Shown here: piece by piece, positions 60,091-64,000 of the stretch
How the letters are laid out: each line of letters begins with the position of its first letter
How positions within the stretch are numbered: position 1 is the first letter of the stretch
Assembly (NCBI GenBank): GCA_001898965.1
Contig: MKVW01000009.1
Coordinates: forward strand, 186,001 to 250,000
DNA length: 64,000 nucleotides
Direction: 5' to 3'
Source of the DNA: Rhizobiales bacterium 62-17
GTDB taxonomy: Bacteria > Pseudomonadota > Alphaproteobacteria > Rhizobiales > Beijerinckiaceae
Program-made: the position numbers and the translations under genes
Notes under the pieces: generated by a model
Seen by the model: only the letters and a program-made list of their open reading frames with translations
The model's database searches: none
Told to the model about the DNA's origin: nothing

Positions 60091-62418
60091 ATGCCGTTGC
60101 GTATCGTCTGCATTGGTGGAGGACCGGCCGGCCTTTATTTCGGCCTGCTGATGAAGAAGCTGCACCCCGAACATTCGATTTCGGTGGTCGAGCGCAACCG
60201 TCCCTATGACACGTTCGGCTGGGGTGTCGTCTTTTCCGACGCCACCATGGAAGCCATGCGCGCCTGGGACCCGGAGAGCGCCGCCGAGATCGAGGACGCC
60301 TTCAACCACTGGGACGACATCGAACTGGTGTTCAAGGGCAAGAAGCTGCGCACCACCGGGCACGGCTTCGTCGGCATTGGCCGCAAGAAATTGCTCAACA
60401 TTCTGCAGCGGCGCTGCGAGGCGCTTGACGTCGAACTGGTGTTCGAACGCGACGTCAATTCCGATCTCGAATTCCCCGACGCCGACCTGATCATCGCCTC
60501 CGACGGCGTCAATTCGAAGATCCGCAACCGCTACGTCGCCGATTTCAAGCCCGATCTCGTGGTGCGGCCCAATCGCTTCATCTGGCTCGGCACGAAGAAA
60601 CTGTTCGACGCCTTCACCTTCGATTTCCAGCGCACCGAACACGGCTGGTTCCAGGCGCATATCTATAAGTTCGACGCCGAGACCTCGACCTTCATCATCG
60701 AGACGACGGAAGAAACCTATCTCGCCCATGGCCTCGACAAGATGGACCAGGACGAGTCGATCGCCTTCTGCGAAAAGACCTTCGCCGACACGCTGCAAGG
60801 CGCACCGCTCCTGACCAATGCGCGCCACATCCGTGGCTCGGCCTGGATCAATTTCAGCCGGCTGATCTGCGGCCAATGGAGCCTTTTCAACGGCCAGTCC
60901 CATGTGGTGCTGATGGGTGATGCCGCCCATACCGCTCATTTCGCCATCGGCTCGGGCACCAAACTCGCCATCGACGATGCCATCGAGCTGACGCGCCAGT
61001 TCCAGACCCACGGCCACGGCAAAGAGCACATTCCCGAAGTCCTCAAGGTCTACGAGGAAATCCGTCGCGTCGATGTCGCCCGCATCCAAAATGCCGCGCG
61101 CAATGCGATGGAATGGTTCGAAGTGGTCGGCGAGCGCTATGCCGACACGCTCGAGCCGGAACAATTCATGTATTCCATGCTGACGCGCTCGCAGCGCATC
61201 AGCCACGAGAATCTGCGCCTGCGCGACAAGACCTGGCTCGAAGGTTTCGAACACTGGTACGCCGAACACGCCGGCCTAAAGGGCGAGAATAAAAAACAAC
61301 GCGGCCTGCCGCCGATCTTCACGCCTTTCACGGTGCGCGGCACGACCTTGCCGAACCGCATCGTCATGTCGCCGATGGCCATGTATTCGGCCAAGGACGG
61401 GCTGATCAACGACTTCCATCTCGTCCACATCGGCTCGCGCGCCATGGGCGGCACCGGCCTCGTCTTCGCCGAGATGACCTGCACCTCGCCCGATGGCCGC
61501 ATCACGCCGGGCTGCCTTGGTCTATGGAACGAGGAACAGGCCGCCGGCTGGCGCCGCCTCGCCGATTTCGTGCATCACAACAGCAGCGCCAAGATCGGCA
61601 TTCAGATCGGCCATGCCGGCCGCAAGGGCTCGACCAAACTCGCCTGGGATGGCATCGACCAACCGCTCGAGAGCGGCAACTGGCCGCTCTATTCCGCCTC
61701 CGCTTTGCCGTATCTGCCCAACAGCCAGGTGCCGCAGGCGATGACGCAAGAGGACATGGCGCGCATCAAGGCCGATTTCGTCCGCTCGACCGAACTCGCC
61801 GCCACCACCGGCGTCGATTGGCTCGAACTGCACTGCGCCCACGGCTATCTGCTCTCCAGCTTCCTCTCGCCGCTGACCAATCTGCGCAACGACGAATATG
61901 GCGGCAGCCACGAGAACCGCGCCCGCTATCCGCTTGAAGTCTTCAAGGCGATGCGCGCGGTGTGGCCGAAAGACAAGCCGATCTCGATACGTCTGTCCTG
62001 CACCGATTGGGCTGATGGCGGCAATACGTCCGACGATGCGGTGATCTTCGCGCGCCTGTTCAAGGAAGCCGGCGCCGACATGATCGACTGTTCGACCGGC
62101 CAGGTGGTGAAGGACGAAGCGCCGGTGTTCGGCCGCATGTGGCAGACACCCTTCTCCGATCGCATCCGCAACGAAGTAGGCATCGGCACCATCGCGGTGG
62201 GCGCCATTTCCGATGCCGACCAGGCCAATTCGATCATCTCCGCTGGCCGCGCCGATCTGTGCGCCGTCGCACGACCGCATCTGTCCGATCCGGCCTGGAC
62301 CCTGCACGAAGCCGCCAAGATCGGCCTCACCTCGATCCCCTGGCCGAAGCAATATTACTCCGGCAAGTCGCAATACGAGACCCTGCTGGCCCGCGCCGAA
62401 CCGGTGCGCCCGAAGTAA
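60091..62418 (+). CDS. FAD monooxygenase / Old Yellow Enzyme fusion (salicylyl-CoA 5-hydroxylase or 2-aminobenzoyl-CoA monooxygenase/reductase type)
   Basis: 775 aa in two enzymes. N-terminal ~400 residues: FAD monooxygenase, with dinucleotide motif RIVCIGGGPAGLYFGLLMKK, the late VVLMGDAAHTAHFAIGSGTKLAIDDA (GD motif). C-terminal ~370 residues: Old Yellow Enzyme barrel (LPPIFTPFTVRGTTLPNRIVMSPM, IQIGHAGRKGS, HCAHGYLLSSFLSPLTNLRNDEYGGS, DMIDCSTGQV). Such fusions hydroxylate and reduce aryl-CoA thioesters in aerobic hybrid degradation. The annotated ATG at 60091 directly touches GGGGAG; the TTG at 60097 is better spaced and may be used. Leads the ridA-SDR-marR operon. Confidence 0.88.
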   Translation: MPLRIVCIGGGPAGLYFGLLMKKLHPEHSISVVERNRPYDTFGWGVVFSDATMEAMRAWDPESAAEIEDAFNHWDDIELVFKGKKLRTTGHGFVGIGRKKLLNILQRRCEALDVELVFERDVNSDLEFPDADLIIASDGVNSKIRNRYVADFKPDLVVRPNRFIWLGTKKLFDAFTFDFQRTEHGWFQAHIYKFDAETSTFIIETTEETYLAHGLDKMDQDESIAFCEKTFADTLQGAPLLTNARHIRGSAWINFSRLICGQWSLFNGQSHVVLMGDAAHTAHFAIGSGTKLAIDDAIELTRQFQTHGHGKEHIPEVLKVYEEIRRVDVARIQNAARNAMEWFEVVGERYADTLEPEQFMYSMLTRSQRISHENLRLRDKTWLEGFEHWYAEHAGLKGENKKQRGLPPIFTPFTVRGTTLPNRIVMSPMAMYSAKDGLINDFHLVHIGSRAMGGTGLVFAEMTCTSPDGRITPGCLGLWNEEQAAGWRRLADFVHHNSSAKIGIQIGHAGRKGSTKLAWDGIDQPLESGNWPLYSASALPYLPNSQVPQAMTQEDMARIKADFVRSTELAATTGVDWLELHCAHGYLLSSFLSPLTNLRNDEYGGSHENRARYPLEVFKAMRAVWPKDKPISIRLSCTDWADGGNTSDDAVIFARLFKEAGADMIDCSTGQVVKDEAPVFGRMWQTPFSDRIRNEVGIGTIAVGAISDADQANSIISAGRADLCAVARPHLSDPAWTLHEAAKIGLTSIPWPKQYYSGKSQYETLLARAEPVRPK

Positions 62419-62443
62419 GCGAGCAAGAACTTAAGGAATAACC

Positions 62444-62836
62444 ATGCATCAGATCCTGCAACCTGACGGCTGGAAGAAGCCCATCGGCTATGCCAATGGC
62501 GTATTGGCCGAAGGCCGCACCATTCACATCGGCGGCCAGATTGGCTGGAACGGCAATTGCGAATTCGAGACCGACGACTTCGTCGGCCAGGTGCGCCAGA
62601 CCCTGCAGAACATCGTCGACATACTCGCGGCAGGTAACGCCAAGCCGGAGCACATTGTCTCGATGACCTGGTATTTCACCGACAAGCGCGAATATCTCGC
62701 CAATCTGAAAGGCATCGGCGCCGCCTATCGCGACGTGATCGGCCGGCATTATCCGGCCATGGCCGGCGTCCAGGTGGTCGCGCTCATCGAGGATCGCGCC
62801 AAGATCGAAATCCAGGCCACCGCCGTCGTTCCATAA
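62444..62836 (+). CDS. RidA/YjgF-family protein
   Basis: 130 aa, the normal length. Conserved pattern: SYANGVLAEG-like opening YANGVLAEGRTIHIGGQIGW, QVRQTLQNIVDILAAGNAKPEHIVSMTWYFTD, and the closing YPAMAGVQVVALIEDRAKIEIQATAV. It lacks the Arg-x-C/Arg of true RidA deaminases at the usual P-R-S-C-V-E-V site, reading YPAMAGVQV instead, so it may be a pathway-specific hydratase/tautomerase-like or deaminase-like member. Often encoded in aminobenzoate, aminomuconate or hydroxybenzoyl-CoA clusters. AAGGAATAACC precedes the ATG, 25 bp after the fusion gene. Confidence 0.88.
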   Translation: MHQILQPDGWKKPIGYANGVLAEGRTIHIGGQIGWNGNCEFETDDFVGQVRQTLQNIVDILAAGNAKPEHIVSMTWYFTDKREYLANLKGIGAAYRDVIGRHYPAMAGVQVVALIEDRAKIEIQATAVVP

Positions 62837-62855
62837 TCGACAGCACAAGGGAGGG

Positions 62856-63617
62856 ATGATGAACGGCAAACGGCATGCTCTTGTGACGGGAGGCGGCACC
62901 GGCGTCGGCAAGGCGGTGGCTTTGGCGCTGGCGCAAGCCGGCATCGACGTCACCATCACCGGCCGTCGCGCTGGCCCGCTCGAAGCTGTGGCGAAAGACA
63001 ATCCGCGCATCCACATTGCCGTGGCCGATGTCACCGATGAAGCGGCCATGGCGGCCGTGCACGCCAAGGCGGAAGCCGACGGCGCGCCCTTCGATATCAT
63101 TATCGCCAATGCCGGCATGGCGATGAGCGGACCCGCTGCCCGCACGTCATTGGCCGATTGGCAGGCGAGCCTCGCCGTCAATCTCACCGGCGCTTTCCTC
63201 ACCGTGAAGCCGGCGCTGTCGGGCATGAACAAGCGCAAGAGTGGCCGCATCATCTTCATCGCCTCGACGGCCGGCCTCAAGGGCTATGCCTATGTCGCGC
63301 CCTATGTCGCCGCCAAACACGGCGTCGTCGGCCTGATGCGGGCGCTGGCCACCGAGACGGCCAAAAGCGGCATCACCGTCAACGCCATCTGCCCCGGCTT
63401 CACCGAAACCGAACTGTTGGCGGACTCCATCGAACGCATCACCGCCAAGACCGGCCGCAGCGCCGAAGAAGCGCGCGCCGAACTCGCCGCCGTCAATCCG
63501 CAGGGGCGTTTCGTGCAGCCGCAGGAAATCGCTTCCGCCGTGTTGTGGCTGATCAGCGACGGCGCCCAATCGATCACCGGCCAGACCCTGTCCATCTCCG
63601 GAGGCGAAACATGGTAG
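62856..63617 (+). CDS. Short-chain dehydrogenase/reductase of the aryl-CoA operon
   Basis: 253 aa classical SDR. Glycine motif ALVTGGGTGVGKAVALALAQ, NAG in IIIANAGMAMSG, catalytic Ser in IIFIASTAGLKG, and YVAAKHG with the Tyr-x-x-x-Lys pair. The C-terminal ILWLISDGAQSITGQTLSISGGETW is a FabG-like ending. Probably oxidises or reduces a hydroxyacyl-CoA or ring intermediate in the same pathway. A double ATG (62856, 62859) follows GGGAGG by 2-5 bases. It overlaps the marR start by 7 bp, ensuring coupling. Confidence 0.9.
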   Translation: MMNGKRHALVTGGGTGVGKAVALALAQAGIDVTITGRRAGPLEAVAKDNPRIHIAVADVTDEAAMAAVHAKAEADGAPFDIIIANAGMAMSGPAARTSLADWQASLAVNLTGAFLTVKPALSGMNKRKSGRIIFIASTAGLKGYAYVAPYVAAKHGVVGLMRALATETAKSGITVNAICPGFTETELLADSIERITAKTGRSAEEARAELAAVNPQGRFVQPQEIASAVLWLISDGAQSITGQTLSISGGETW

Positions 63618-64000
63618 CAGCCCGTCATGCCACGCTGGCTCCGCAGCAAGGCAAGGAACGGCTGCGGCTGTGGGTTCGCATTCTCCGCGTCTCGCGCCTG
63701 ATCGAAGCGGAACTGCGCGACAAGCTGAAAACCGAATTCGACACCACGCTGCCGCGTTTCGACGTGATGGCGGCGCTCTATCGCGAGCCCGATGGCATGC
63801 TGATGAGCGATCTTTCGCGCTATCTGCTCGTCTCCAACGGCAATGTTACCGGCATTATCGATCGCCTGGTCGCCGACGGCTTTGTCGTGCGCGCCTTGCG
63901 CGAAGGCGATCGGCGCACCTCCGTGGTGAGCCTCACCAAAACCGGCCGCACGTTCTTTTCCAAAATGGCCGCCGTTCACGAAGGCTGGGTCAACGCCCGT
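63611..64000 (+). CDS. MarR-family transcriptional regulator, C-terminus cut by window edge
   Basis: Open frame of 130 codons from an ATG at 63611, preceded by GGAGG at 7 bases, that runs off the right edge. The winged helix is complete: LRDKLKTEFDTTLPRFDVMAALYREPDGMLMSDLSRYLLVSNGNVTG (recognition helix), IIDRLVADGFV, and REGDRRTSVVSLTKTGR (wing); a dimerisation segment begins at ARHATLAPQQGKERLRLWVRILRVSRLIE. MarR proteins of aryl-CoA clusters bind an acyl-CoA inducer and release an AT-rich palindrome. It probably binds the 60048-60065 dyad. Overlaps the SDR by 7 bp. Confidence 0.86.
   Translation, partial: MVAARHATLAPQQGKERLRLWVRILRVSRLIEAELRDKLKTEFDTTLPRFDVMAALYREPDGMLMSDLSRYLLVSNGNVTGIIDRLVADGFVVRALREGDRRTSVVSLTKTGRTFFSKMAAVHEGWVNAR

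Overview
The window is GC-rich, densely packed DNA from an alphaproteobacterium, most likely a soil or plant-associated member of the Hyphomicrobiales (Rhizobiales). The evidence is gene content and order: dapF-mtaB / ftsY-yciB / ccmGDC ... ccmBA / acnA / leuB is the arrangement known from rhizobial relatives; an IalB-family protein is present; and the cellulose operon is of the alphaproteobacterial kind (bcsA-bcsB-bcsZ plus a TPR protein and BcsN, with a BcsS-like protein in front, no BcsC barrel). I cannot name the genus. No rRNA, tRNA, CRISPR array, transposase or integrase was seen.

Layout. 1-3618: a secreted protein cut by the left edge, a luciferase-like monooxygenase, an MBL-fold hydrolase and a secreted GyrI-like protein. 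3822-10169: housekeeping block dapF, mtaB, RluA-type pseudouridine synthase, ftsY, yciB, ccmG-ccmD-ccmC. 10361-16407: a catabolic cassette (two near-duplicate periplasmic binding proteins, a LigB-type extradiol dioxygenase, a Bug-type binding protein, a class II aldolase-fold protein and a 4,5-dihydroxyphthalate decarboxylase-like protein) lying inside what is normally one ccm operon. 16529-25447: ccmB, ccmA, acnA, leuB, a Sel1 protein, a short methionine-synthase-like enzyme, asd. 25877-31993: hypothetical proteins, an orphan CoxL-type molybdenum hydroxylase, an SDR, a glutamine amidotransferase and a CAP lipoprotein. 31994-38286: a large MscS channel, then the complete EF-P beta-lysylation set (epmB, epmA, efp) and an alpha/beta hydrolase.

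38482-43060: maleylacetoacetate isomerase-like GST with a binding protein, divergent from two paralogous amidohydrolases and a Rieske ferredoxin. 43241-54838: cellulose synthesis cluster. 54839-59242: second aromatic module (ACMSD-like amidohydrolase, FAH-family hydrolase, VOC extradiol dioxygenase, cyclase). 59252-64000: IalB protein, then a promoter/operator and an operon for a salicylyl-CoA/2-aminobenzoyl-CoA type hydroxylase-reductase fusion, RidA, SDR and a MarR regulator cut by the right edge.

Common themes are aromatic-acid catabolism (four separate modules) and biofilm cellulose. A family of paired palindromic repeats occupies every convergent gene junction that has more than 10 bp of space (six of six), whereas ordinary hairpin-plus-T-run terminators occur between co-directional genes. 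The points I rate highest are the split ccm operon with its cassette, the strict placement of the repeats, and a BcsA whose PilZ RxxxR motif reads DxxxR.
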